64,000 nt of DNA from Phoronis australis. Taxonomy: Eukaryota; Phoronida; Phoronidae. A program made the translations under genes and the position numbers. Positions 22,821 to 34,666 of this stretch are shown here, one piece after another. The stretch lies in NCBI GenBank assembly GCA_002633005.1, contig NMRA01000584.1:1-64000 (forward strand), in the 5' to 3' direction. The notes beneath the pieces were generated by a model that worked only from the letters and a program-made list of their open reading frames with translations, was not told the origin of the DNA and made no database searches. Within the stretch, counting starts at the first letter, position 1, and each line of letters opens with the position of its first letter.

Positions 22821-25800
22821 TCACTGCTTGTCACCAGTAGGGGGCTCTTCTTTCTTCTCATTCTGAGCTTGCATTGCACGCACAAATGCCTCCACGTCTG
22901 AAATCAACATCCAACTTTGCATGAACACTACAGGAATGGGATTGGCGAGACTCTGACCTAATATTGATTTGAAAATAGCTACAAGCCTGCTTTGTGTTCA
23001 AATGTAAATTACCCGATTAAGACCACTTGCTACAATAAAATTGGTTTCGACTTAATCCTAAATGGGCTAGAAGTGATTTCTGGGCTTGCAAAAAACTGGC
23101 AGTTTGTTATTCCTAAAGAACAGGGGCAGCCCATGAAATGACCAACCATGACTATCCAAGTTGTGGGGCCAGGGGCCCTTTCCAAGAAACTTAATTTAAG
23201 TTAATATTTGACTCTAATCTAGATTAGTCTCAAATTCCAAACTTTGAAACTTCATATCTGGTAAGTTGGTCAAAATTAAGACAAAACTTAGTCAAAAACT
23301 TAAGATCTCTTTTTGAAACGAACAAATTTTTGTATAATATCTTAAAATTGACTGAAGTTCAAGATTTGTCTTAGCTCAGTCAGTTTCTTTAGAACGGGCC
23401 CCTGGCCTACAGCAACAACGAACAGTCATTTCTTTCCAAATCCAGGAGAAGCACTTGGTCAGGTTTGGATAGTTCCAACCTACACTGTGCCCCCTAAAGG
23501 CAATTTTATTACTCAAGTGCTCCCTTTTGGCATCTGCCTCTCTATCTGCCAAACCTCTTGAAGAGTCATCATGGTAAATGAGTTTTGTAATAAGGTGAGC
23601 ATGACTAGCCCGTATTATTACATAGATCTGGCTACCGCAGTAGCCCCTTGTGGTAATTTTAGTTCTCTGCACCAATCTCGATACCTACCACAAAATCTCA
23701 CCAATTTAGGACACAATATAGTCTATGGCTGAACTATTTTTTTACGTTTTCACATAAGACCTATAGCACCAAATTAACATTTTACCAAGTTTTGTACAAT
23801 ATTTGCCATCACAAAACTGGCAATTACAACGATGTAAGATTTTGAAAAATGAGAAAACGGCAATTATTTTTGTCTGAAATTGACGATATTTTATTGTACC
23901 AGGATTGCATTTGCTAATTTTCGAGTGACTAGTACTGCAGACTACACTCAATTTTGAGTTCACTAGTGTATCTCACTTATTGAAAGAATGAGCACCCAAA
24001 ACATCTTGGTCACTTCGAGATGCACAAGGTGGGCTCATATCAATGTTGCTCCTGCATTTAGAATGGGGCCCTAGCTCAGACTATGTAAACGTTCAAGACA
24101 ACCCCATCTGAGGTGACTAAAATGTCCCAAGGTGTGGCGGTCAATGATAATCAAAAGTACACCTTACCTCCTTGAGCTGCTGCATTGGCCACGTCCTCGC
24201 CCAATCCAAACTGTGCCATCAAGGGTCCGAGTTGACCAGAGGCCAGTGCTGCACTGAATGAGCTCATAGCCTGGAAACATACAGGCTCAATTAAAGCAAA
24301 CACACGTATCAAGAAAAAAAATTAGTAGAAAGAAAAGTACACATACATTTTTGTCAACGATATACAAATCATTAATATTGCATTTATTTTTATTCTACAT
24401 AATTTCACCTTTTGTGTTTAGCTCAATCAAATTATGTTTTTTAAACATGCCATGAGAAGACACTCTTGCGCAGGTTCAATGATTTGTAGACTATATTTCC
24501 TTACTATGCAAGTCAAATTCTAACAAGTGACCAGCTCTCAGCAACTCAAAACAGATAACAAATTTCACCACACATAACTTCATTCGTTACTGCAAATGTC
24601 ATGTAGAAGCATCAAAGTGACTTAGGTCAGATAAAATGCACATCACTGAGCACTAATGCAAGTGGTAGGACATCAGTTGAACAAGTGTCAGTAGACAGAC
24701 GCACCATTATCAACACTTGATAAGCTATATGTTGCAGGATCAAGAACCAACACTAAAAGAGCACCCTTATGCTACAATATTATATCTGTATAGAGAATGC
24801 TTATAGTACAATATATTTGTGTGCTACCTGCTGAAACTGGGGTGATGATATGGTGTTCCTCAACTCCTGCTCGTTGCGGGGCAGTGACTCGCCCTCGGGT
24901 AGATGACTCATCAACTGCTGCTGTATGTCAGGGTTAGCCAATATGGGGATCATTATATCAGGACTGAGCGCCTGTGACAGGTCAATGGCTGAAATAGTTC
25001 ATACAATAGCAGTTGAACAACGACTACAATAACATTACATAATAGTCAAACTTGAGTTGAAGGCAAACAAAAACAACACAACAATACCCATACCTGAACA
25101 ATATCCCCCTCTGAACAATATCACCATCTGAACAATATCTCCCTCTGAACAATATCCCTCTGTGAACAATATTCCTGAGCAGACTGTTAAGCAGAGATCA
25201 AAGTGCTTTAACAGTAATTATAATGCCGTTTGATGTAGGTTGCAAAGCAACCGCTTATTAAATGGGATAATTCACATAATGTTGCTGACAGAATATGAAA
25301 AGAACTAACACTTATATATCATTCTTGTGACAAGAGCTCATACAATGGTCTTGCTCTACTCTAGATAACTAGGGGTCAAACGTGTAGACATGAACTGAAG
25401 ATAGGGTTAAACTCACCTTCAGATTGGCTGCCAGGAACTGCAAAAGAACAAATTTCAATTACAAGTGAGCTTAAACAACATAATTGTAGCACATTAAATT
25501 CTAGTAAATCACTAAGCAGCACGTATTAGAATTTGCATATTCCTCCAGCAATAACATGCACTAACATGTTAATAACACAACTTGTCAAACTTCATTTATG
25601 AATTGATAACACCCAAAGCATCAACTGCTAAGAATCAGGAAAGGGTAACAGGGTAATATTTCAAGAAAATGTTTCACCTGAATAACTTGTACTTGTGAAT
25701 TATGCACAATAATTATACTTATACTGCAACTTGTAACACATTTTGGGTGTTAATATTACTACTTGTAACCTACCATTCATGTTAGACAGAATGCTCTGAA

Positions 25801-28800
25801 GGTCACTCAGCTGAATAGCTTGGTTGGGGGTAGGATTGACAGGCTGAGTGGGTGTGGTCACCGACTGCTGGGAGGAAGCCCCTGTGGGCAGGACAGCAGC
25901 TGTAGCTGGTCTTGGGGGCTGGGGCGTGGCCGAGTCACTGGCACGTGGGCCAGGAGATGACTGCACCCTCAGTGGTCTATAGCAAAGTAAAGGGATTGTT
26001 AGTGAATGAGGTGATAACCATCATGCATATATCTACGATCCACATTCAGTGTCTATTTAGATATAACACAATGTAACATTCAGCACTATTTAGATAATAC
26101 CAACAGATGCACGATATATCCATGTTCCATGTACAGTCCTTGAGTAACAGTCACTGCCTGACCAATTAGATAATACCAATAGGTAAACCACTAATTCAAT
26201 TTTCTGCAGAGGTAAAAAAGGCATTATAGGATTGAATTAGTTTTCTATACAGTCGATAAAATATTTTTAAGTCGAATTGAGACTGATGAAGAACAATTTA
26301 TTGCACCCCTCTCAGGTTGTCAATTTTTCTAGGTCATCACTGCAACTTCTTGCAAAAGTAGCACTTTACTGGCAGTAAATAATGGTAACTAATATGGCAG
26401 CAGTGAGACAAATGCCCTGCCAACACACAGCATTGTGGGCACATACCACATAACCATAGAGGGCAGTGTGGCATTTCAGGACATGACTATTCAACCATAT
26501 GACTTAATCTAAAAATGACTGCATAACAATCAGGCAAAATGAAATATTCTAGGAACATGAGAGGTCATGAAAATAGAATTCTTCCATGAAATTTCAACAT
26601 TATTTTCAAACCCATTTCAGAAAATATACTTAGCAAAAATGCAAACAAAGGTATATACGATACAATTTGAAAATCTCCTTAATGCAACTAGACTGGAGAA
26701 CATCTTCCTTTTCTCATTATATGAAAAAACTGTCAAGACCATTTGTGAAATACTACTTCTTCAGTGCCTGAAGTGTGCAAAACCTCATACCGTTTTCCAT
26801 GTGCAAGGTTATAGACCTTATGCAAGGTTATGCAATAAGAGAAACTCAAAAGTGGATACTGCCAAAGGAATATCAACTCTGTGTGTGTGTACTTACGGAT
26901 TCGAGTCTGTAGACTGCGCACTAGCTGGTCGACCAGCCATCATGGAAGAGAGACCACCATAACCACCCATGCCACCTATTGGTAAAACCACAATTGAGTC
27001 AGTAATGTCTATAACAATCTAATACGCTTGATGGATAATTCAGGCAGACTTTCCAATCACATTTCATTTCAAAGGACTATTTCAGCTGTTACCTCGCGAG
27101 ATTACAAAAAGATGATGGTGTAATACATTCTCTCAAATGAGCCAAGACCTCAAGGGCAGCTCCTCTACGCATAACATTTGAAGGAGACTCTTAACAACTT
27201 CATGGACATGTCGCTCTCAGGAAGGGCTTGTAAATTTCCAGACCCATCTATTAACCTACATTTTTTTCTTCGAGGTGATAACCATGTGTTTTCCGTAAAA
27301 AGCCATGCTCAGCAAGTTAAACTGGGTGGTTCGACTAGTTTCCTGAATCATTTAAAGGTCTCCTTATTCCAAAGTAGACTAAATAACAGAAAAGAAATAA
27401 AGATTGATAAAACTGCAATATCATGATCTCATGGGGCTAGTTGCTGAAATCATTCCCAGACAAAAGATACTGATAATCCTAAAATTCATCGCACAAAACA
27501 AATGTAATGGACGAACACAAATGTTGATGTGTTCACCATCGTACAGGTGTCAATTACAGAGACAATTGGTCCTGTGCAGACTTAAGCTCACATCTTCTGC
27601 CAGGGAACGATCACATAAATTGGGAGTTTTTATCCATAGAATGCACTGTTTGTCAGCTGTCGTCTTGCTCTCAAATGTTCAATTTCTCAAATTATAATGT
27701 TTGAATATTAAACATCCAGAATTTATCCTTGATAAGATTCCTTGGGTTTTAGATCTAGGGAGGATATGGGCTTAAGGCTACTACTTGTGGTCCACTGAAC
27801 ACTCCACTAAGTGACGAGTGGCACTCCTAACACTTTGTTCACCAGGCATGGTCCTGAAATGTTCAAGTGACAAGTTGAGTACACCTGTTGTCACCAGCCA
27901 CCAATATTTCAACGTGCCTTGTAGTCTTACATTCCTCTCCTCGAGTGTCCATTGATAGGAGCAACTGTCAAGCATAGCAAATGCTTCCGTCCACAACAGC
28001 TTAAAACTATAGGTCCTGTCCACAGTCACCAATATTTGCTTGTCTGATACCCTCACCTTCCACTCCAGGGGAGTATCCAGTGACTTCCAAGAGCAAGCAT
28101 CACTGCATACTATAGCTTGTGTCCACAGCCATGACCGTTTTCACTAGCATGATAATCTCACTTTCTACTCCAGTAGGAGTATCCAGTAAATTTAAACAGC
28201 AAGTGTCCACAGCACAAACTGTCTCCACTCACTGTATACAACAGCTTGTGGCCACAGCTATGACTGTTTTCACTAGCCTGATAATCTCACTTTCTACTCC
28301 AGTAGGAGTATCCAGTGAATTTAAACAGCAAGTGTCCACAACACAAACTGTCTCCACTCACTGTATACAACAGCTTGTGGCCACAGCTATGACTGTTTCC
28401 ACTAGTCTCGTAATCTCACTTTCTACTCCAGTAGGAGTATCCAGTGATTTCATACAGCAAGTATCCACAGAACAAGCAGTCTCCACTCACTGTATACAAC
28501 AGCTTGTGTCCACAGCCACGGCTGCTTTCACTCGCCTGGTAATGCCACCATCCACTCCAGAGGATAATACGGTGGTTTCATAAATCAAGATTCCACAGCA
28601 AACGCTGCTTCCAACTTGCTTCAGAGGATTTAAGGTGGATGTTTGCACAACAGGGAAGTCCACATTTATCTAGTTTTGATACTGGTTATCTAACTGATCG
28701 ATCCAGAGTTCCAACTATAGTGTCCAAAAGTTCCCACTGGTCTAGTAATGTCATATTCCACTCATTCAAATAGGAGAGAATTCTAATCAGTCATTTTCAG

Positions 28801-31800
28801 GCCAAACATCTATAGTTAAAGCTTCCTCCAATCAATGGCAGGATTCTTTGACATTATGCCAACCATAGTGGTCACATTTGCTATCTTCATCCATTTTTCC
28901 AAATGCTATGTTCCCCACATCCCCATTTTCAGCACCCGAGGTTGACGCTTATGCCAAGACTTGGGTTGTAGACCGAGTCCCAATCCTTTCACCAGACCTC
29001 TACTGGGTCTTGAACAGCACTCGCCCAGCAAAACCACACCAGGGTCGGAATTGCAATCTAGTAAGCGCCTGCCATGCAGGTTCCTCAAAAGCCAAGACAA
29101 TAGTGAATCCTTTGAAAGGGAACTTTGCAGTTGGCTTATGGTCTGTCACCGAAACTAAATGAACTTTAGACATGTCCAGATCTTCATTACACTCATTCAG
29201 AACGAGCATGAATTCCTCTTGGCTGGAGGCAACTTCCTCTGATACATGACAAAACGCTTTGTAAGCAGGCCCAATCACGTGGTATCCCGACCTATTGGAA
29301 TTGGGCTCATCAAGGGTTAACCTTCGACACTCTACCTCCACCCATTCAAGGGTAGCAGAGTCATCACAGGAAATAACCAGCATGCCATCATCCAGTCCCG
29401 CTGATCTAACATGCAGTGGGACACGCGATCTGCTGTTTTGGACAAAGGATTTTTGTAAACGGTGCTTCAGGCAATGGACTTCCTCTTCACCAAGCGGTAG
29501 CTCTCCAGCTTTAGCAGCCACAAAAACATTGAGGTCTTTTTTAACGATACCAGATTTGGAGATATCACCCACCCTGGCCACTTTGGAAGGTGGCATAGAG
29601 ATGCCTGGAGTTGAGGTTTCTAACGTAGGGCGCTTCACACCCTGATGGCTCTCAGTCTCCAGCTGTTTCATTTTCTTTGCTGCCTTTTGACGTTTGCGCT
29701 TAGCCCTTTTCTTTGCTGTTGCAGCAGAGATTGGATTGGAGCTGTCGCTTATCAAAGATGAAGCTGTGTTGTCTCCATTCACATCCTGAAGGCTCTCAGC
29801 CTCCAGCTGTTTCATTTTCTTTGCTGCCCTTTGACGTTTGCGCTTAGCCCTTTGACGTTTGCGCTTAGCCCTTTTCTTTGCTGTTGCTGCAGAGATTGGG
29901 TTGGAGCTGTCGGTCATCACAGTCAAAGCTGTGCTGTCTCCCTTCACTCCCATGGAAGTGTCTGGAGCATACGTACCTAGTAACTGCATCAGCTGCTGTT
30001 GACTCATGTTTCCTAGAATGCTCTGCAGGTCAGACTCGCCCAACCCAGCCAGTTCTGGTGGCAGGTTACTTAGACCTCCGGATCCTGCACCCGCTCCACG
30101 AGACGAGCCTGGGGTGGGAGGGTTGTTCAATAGGTCGTTCACCTTACGGCATAGCTCTTCATCTTTATCCGACTTAGGCTCCTAAAACATGAGAGATTAA
30201 GAATATAGTAAAAATAAGTAAAACTATTTCAATTATTTGTGCTGTTAAGGAGAGAAAAAAATCCTGTGTTTCAAACATGGCTCCAGATAAAATACATGGC
30301 TCATGCAGCGGTATGTTTGAATACACAAGGGGATAACTAGGCCATACATAACACTGACAAGCAAAGAACCAAGCTTGGGATTCACTTTTTATATTAAAGC
30401 TGAATAATAACAATAATAACAAACCTGCATCCAGAAGATAAACTTCCTGTTCGATGACTTGAACTTAAGGACAAACACTCGTCCTGTAGTACACTGTGGG
30501 ACATGCTTGTACTCTGTGTCATCTGGGAATATGATCAGGTCCTGAAAATGTATGTACATGTATATCAACATATTTGGGGGTGAATGTGTGCATGTAAACT
30601 GTATATAAACTTTAGAAGAGTTAGTGGGAATGTGTACATGAATATAACTTTAGAAGAGTTATTGGGAATGTGTACATGTATATAACTTTAAAAGAGTTTG
30701 TGGGAATGTGTACATGTATAAAACTTTAGAAGAGTTATTGGGAATGTGTTCATGTATATAATTTTAAAAGAGTTAGTGAGAATGTGTACATGAATATAAC
30801 TTTAGAAGAGTTATTGGGAATGTGTACATGTATATAACTTTAGAAGAGTTATTGGGAATGTGTACATGTATAAACTTTAGAAAGGTTATTGGGAATGTGT
30901 ACATGTATAAAATTTTAAAGAGTTTGTGGGAATGTCTACATGAATATAACTTTAGAAAGGTTATTGGGAATGTGTACATGTATATAACTTTGGGAATGTG
31001 TACATGTATATAATTTTAAAGAGTTTGTGGGAATGTGTACATGTATATAACTTTAGAAAGGTTATTGGGAATGTGTACATGTATATAATTTTAAAGAGTT
31101 TGTGGGAATGTGTACATGAATATAACTTTAGAAGAGGTAGTGGGAATATTTACATGTATATAGAAGTGTTAGTGGGAATGTGTCACCAACTCAGGTTAGT
31201 ATCATAATCATCTCAGGTATTACCAAACGTTAATGTTTTACTGACGACATAGCTGTGATTTCATTGTCTCCCACATATTTTACTTCAACTCGCCATTTCC
31301 CAAACACTAATTCAGTTACGTAACTGCAATCAAATCAACAAATATGGGCCATGACAAACTTGGGTCAACCTAGTTGATTTTTCAGAACAAAGAACATTTG
31401 TGAAAAGAAATAAATATAGTGTTCAATATTCGTCTTTTAAAACTTTCAAAGCACACCATAAGCGATAATGTAAAATACCATTACAACTGCTCTGACGGTG
31501 AATTGCACTCACATTCAGCCATCATGATGAAAGTGTCGGGTCACTTTGTCGAATTATTTTTGGCATTTACTCAAGAAAAAGAGGTAAGAGTAGCAGTTCT
31601 CAAAACAGTTGTTAAGACTGACATTCTTGTGAGAACTTCTACAGCCACACTTGACCTCGACTAAAACCGAAAAGTTACTACTATAAGAGACCTTTCCCCC
31701 AAATAGGATGTTATTTGTCATGTGAACCTTGTTCACTGCAATGAATCAAATAAAATTGAATACTTTCTTGAAGTGCTTTTCTATAAGTTTCGAGCACTAG

Positions 31801-32882
31801 CAGTGCAGTGGCTTTGTGATTGGCTCACTCTCGAGGTCATGAAGGTCAACTTCAATGTGACTAGAAATTTATATAATGCTATAGACAGGAACGTGGCAGT
31901 AGTCAAGGTGAAATAGCCTGAAAATATACAAGATTTCGGACTTAGAGTGTATTTTTCACCTTTTTTCTACAAGCAATAATTCACCATATTTCGGTTGTTA
32001 GATCCAGTGACGCAGGCCTCCCCACCAGAAACAACCACCCACCGGGTCCTAATACCTTGACTTGATTCTCGCGATGGTTTCTGGGTGCATCAGTGAGTTT
32101 TGTAGAATGCCTACATTAGTTGCATTTTAATGCTTTATGGCTTAGTTCCACCTTATAAGCAAACCTTCAGACTAGTGTCCCTTCACACTAATGAGCTTCT
32201 CCCCTATAGATATGCGCAGTGATGCAATCAAAACAGAAATGGCTCAGTTCACGACTTCGTTGCTGGAAGTCAAAACATTTTTTCGGAATAGTTATTCCAA
32301 AAAATGTTGAATTGAATGTGAAAGTATTTGTTTGAGATGGGAGTCAAGAATATAATGACTTCAACTGCCTCTAAAGGTGTCATCTACATTCAAAATATAC
32401 TTACAGTAAAGACAAGTGGCGCTTAGCAATAATTAAGCACGTTGAGGCTAAGCCTTTGTTACGGATACTTTGCAGAAAATCTTCCGGCGTACAGGCTGCT
32501 GTCGCCTACTAGATTAATCCGCTTTACTGTTTAATAAACTAATTCCAAGATTGTTCAAAAGTACACATTCAACTTATCACCTATCAATGGAAAATTTTGA
32601 GAATAACATCAGACACGTCACAAGGGAAATTAAATATCAGTAAATTTATGAATTGGATCGTCAATTTTGATGACTCACGTCCTCGACGGATGTCTTGTTC
32701 CGTTCTTTCCAACAGAAATGCATCAAGGAATCGTCAGACTGGTAAATGTACATCAGTCCTTTGCGCTTGTCAGGATGACACATTTTCCCTTTAAGATACA
32801 TTTTCCCAGCTTTGCACTCAAGCAGGTTTTTGCTTTGACTTCTTCCCCCAACATTTGAACCGAAAAGTGCTCCCGACGCCAT
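22821..32882 (-). CDS. ADRM1: proteasomal ubiquitin receptor ADRM1 (Rpn13)
   Basis: Rpn13 binds ubiquitin through an N-terminal Pru domain, docks on Rpn2 of the 26S proteasome, and recruits UCH37/UCHL5 through a C-terminal DEUBAD domain. Minus-strand exons: 32882-32679, 30541-30425, 30181-29977, 26975-26897, 25976-25774, 25437-25417 (21-nt microexon), 24988-24828, 24270-24168 and 22897-22821 (stop). All phases agree; the total is 1170 nt or 389 residues (human about 407). Pru spans residues 1-107 ([58 protein letters not shown]). The linker has [11 protein letters not shown] and [23 protein letters not shown] covers the last three exons ([20 protein letters not shown], then [20 protein letters not shown], then [10 protein letters not shown]). 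The third exon also reads through in frame past its donor (see 29000-29976). Confidence 0.95.
23167..23407. mobile_element. MITE with GGCCAGGGGCCC terminal inverted repeats
   Basis: Perfect 12-bp ends GGCCAGGGGCCC / GGGCCCCTGGCC, with further inverted similarity inward (TTTCCAAGAAACTTAA versus AGTTTCTTTAGAAC). It is 241 bp with no ORF and lies in the last ADRM1 intron. Confidence 0.75.
23410..23720 (+). repeat. solo diverged monomers of the 16-19 kb array family
   Basis: Boxes GCCCCCTAAAGGCAATTTTA near 23490 and GCCCCTTGTGGTAATTTTAG near 23643 carry the flanking layout of the intronic array. It lies inside the last ADRM1 intron. Confidence 0.55.
25095..25178. repeat. short tandem repeat, about five units of TCTGAACAATATC
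   Basis: Units of 16-18 bp sharing TGAACAATATC repeat about five times in an ADRM1 intron. Confidence 0.8.
28083..28590. repeat. 129-bp tandem repeat, about four copies
   Basis: GGCCACAGCTATGACTGTTT recurs with a 129-bp period (28249, 28378). Since 129 is divisible by 3, a plus-strand frame stays open over 28119-28583 and reads as a 43-residue Ser/Thr/Val repeat. I do not call it a gene. It lies just downstream (minus direction) of the DUF4780-like ORF stop. Confidence 0.85.
29000..29976 (-). CDS. in-frame ADRM1 exon-3 extension with DUF4780-like domain
   Basis: Exon 3 of ADRM1 (from 30181) continues without a stop through its donor at 29976-29975 for 324 more codons, ending at TAG 29002-29000. 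The extension has two copies of a block of about 70 residues ([28 protein letters not shown]) rich in Lys/Arg, looking like nuclear-localisation or RNA-binding tails. A globular part follows ([86 protein letters not shown]). This layout resembles DUF4780, which as I recall is often linked to retroelement-derived genes. A retained-intron transcript would give a protein of about 500 residues with Pru but no DEUBAD. Alternatively, it may be an element ORF inserted in phase by chance. Confidence 0.6.
30584..31190. repeat. minisatellite, 35-39-bp units, about 15 copies
   Basis: Units of the type GGGAATGTGTACATGTATAT plus AACTTTAGAAGAGTTATT are repeated with small length changes in ADRM1 intron 1. 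Confidence 0.9.
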
Positions 32883-33756
32883 TTTTAATGATACACAACT
32901 GCTGCTACCTATTGACAGAACTTTTAAACTACAACCTTATTTGACGGTGGCCAGTGGCATCTATTGATCTTCACGTGAACAAAATGAGTGAAGCTTCCTT
33001 CACCGTGACATTGTCCTATGAGAGGGCCAGGGGGGTAAAGCATGGAGTAAAACAATGAAAAACATTACGTCGACAGGAGATTCCTGAAAAGTTTCTTAAG
33101 AACAGCTAAAACCCAGGAACCACCTCACAACGAATACTAGAGTACAAGACTGAACATTTGCAAAAACTAGAAAAGTACCGTGACTAACAAGACGTACCAT
33201 CAAGTTGTGTATATATCTATGCGACGCGCTCTCCCATTCAATCTTCAATGACAAATCTAGTTTTCATGATTCACAATTTCTAAAGTGGGCGCGAAAGAAT
33301 AGCCCTGAGCAGACAGCGGCTACTATCACTGACACCTATTTCTGTTTCCTCATACTCAGTTAAACAAAAGAAGCCAGCCATTAAAATTCAGGTGCCCGGC
33401 GGTTGGAAATTGCGCGCTTATGAGACCCGGAGTCGGGCTTCGGCATACCGACATTCAAAATTATCGGGTTTTTATTGGTCTACGATAAATTCATCCGCAC
33501 TATACGAAATATGCTCATCTTCAACAAGTTCAGGCCAGTTGGTTATGTCAATGTACTGAGTAGGCAGGCATCCTCAAGTTCATGTATCATGAAAATATGA
33601 GTTCAGTGAAAGCACCAGTTAGATGATTACCCATTCACGTCAACACATAGGGCCGGACTAAGGGAAAGTTCACCGCAATGAGGCCTTAGTACCCCACGAT
33701 AGACAACATTTAAAGTTAGTGGGAATGGGCCGGGGGTCGAGGATTGCTGTTACTTC
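32883..33756. other. ADRM1 upstream region, no gene seen
   Basis: The 5' flank of ADRM1 (minus). The ATG at 32880-32882 opens the first coding exon. Nothing else coding is supported up to the repeat edge. Confidence 0.5.
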
Positions 33757-34666
33757 ATAGGCGGATTTAGGGGGGGGGGGGNNNNNNNNNNNNNNNNNNN
33801 NNNNNNNNNNNNNNNNNNNNNNNNNNNNNNNNNNNNNNNNNNNNNNNNNNNNNNNNNNNNNNNNNNNNNNNNNNNNNNNNNNNNNNNNNNNNNNNNNNNN
33901 NNNNNNNNNNNNNNNNNNNNNNNNNNNNNNNNNNNNNNNNNNNNNNNNNNNNNNNNNNNNNNNNNNNNNNNNNNNNNNNNNNNNNNNNNNNNNNNNNNNN
34001 NNNNNNNNNNNNNNNNNNNNNNNNNNNNNNNNNNNNNNNNNNNNNNNNNNNNNNNNNNNNNNNNNNNNNNNNNNNNNNNNNNNNNNNNNNNNNNNNNNNN
34101 NNNNNNNNNNNNNNNNNNNNNNNNNNNNNNNNNNNNNNNNNNNNNNNNNNNNNNNNNNNNNNNNNNNNNNNNNNNNNNNNNNNNNNNNNNNNNNNNNNNN
34201 NNNNNNNNNNNNNNNNNNNNNNNNNNNNNNNNNNNNNNNNNNNNNNNNNNNNNNNNNNNNNNNNNNNNNNNNNNNNNNNNNNNNNNNNNNNNNNNNNNNN
34301 NNNNNNNNNNNNNNNNNNNNNNNNNNNNNNNNNNNNNNNNNNNNNNNNNNNNNNNNNNNNNNNNNNNNNNNNNNNNNNNNNNNNNNNNNNNNNNNNNNNN
34401 NNNNNNNNNNNNNNNNNNNNNNNNNNNNNNNNNNNNNNNNNNNNNNNNNNNNNNNNNNNNNNNNNNNNNNNNNNNNNNNNNNNNNNNNNNNNNNNNNNNN
34501 NNNNNNNNNNNNNNNNNNNNNNNNNNNNNNNNNNNNNNNNNNNNNNNNNNNNCGACCTCCCCCCATTCGATGCTATGCACATCTACAATTGTGGTTCACT
34601 TTACGCAAATGCTTGCAGCCGGACAAAATGTTGGCCCCCCCTTGTGATATCCTAGATCCGCCACTG
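33757..34666. mobile_element. hAT-like element with internal assembly gap
   Basis: The ends CATAGGCGGATTTAG (33757) and CTAGATCCGCCACTG (ending 34666) are near-perfect inverted repeats of the CAGTGGCGGATCTAG type common in hAT elements. Long G and C runs lie next to them. A 771-N run occupies 33782-34552, so length and content are unknown, and no clean target duplication is visible. Confidence 0.6.
33782..34552. other. assembly gap (771 N)
   Basis: Run of N. Any ORF reported across it is meaningless. Confidence 1.

Noticed and set aside
28119-28583. 154-codon plus-strand Ser/Thr/Val-rich repeat protein
   Set aside because: Produced by a 129-bp tandem repeat; no flanking gene structure, and it lies inside the ADRM1 locus on the other strand.
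29295-29645. 116-codon plus-strand ORF
   Set aside because: Shadow of the DUF4780-like frame.
30773-31207. ORFs on both strands rich in MYMYI repeats
   Set aside because: Translation of a minisatellite in ADRM1 intron 1.
33670-34582. Three 270-300 codon minus-strand ORFs
   Set aside because: Almost entirely N; artefacts of the assembly gap.
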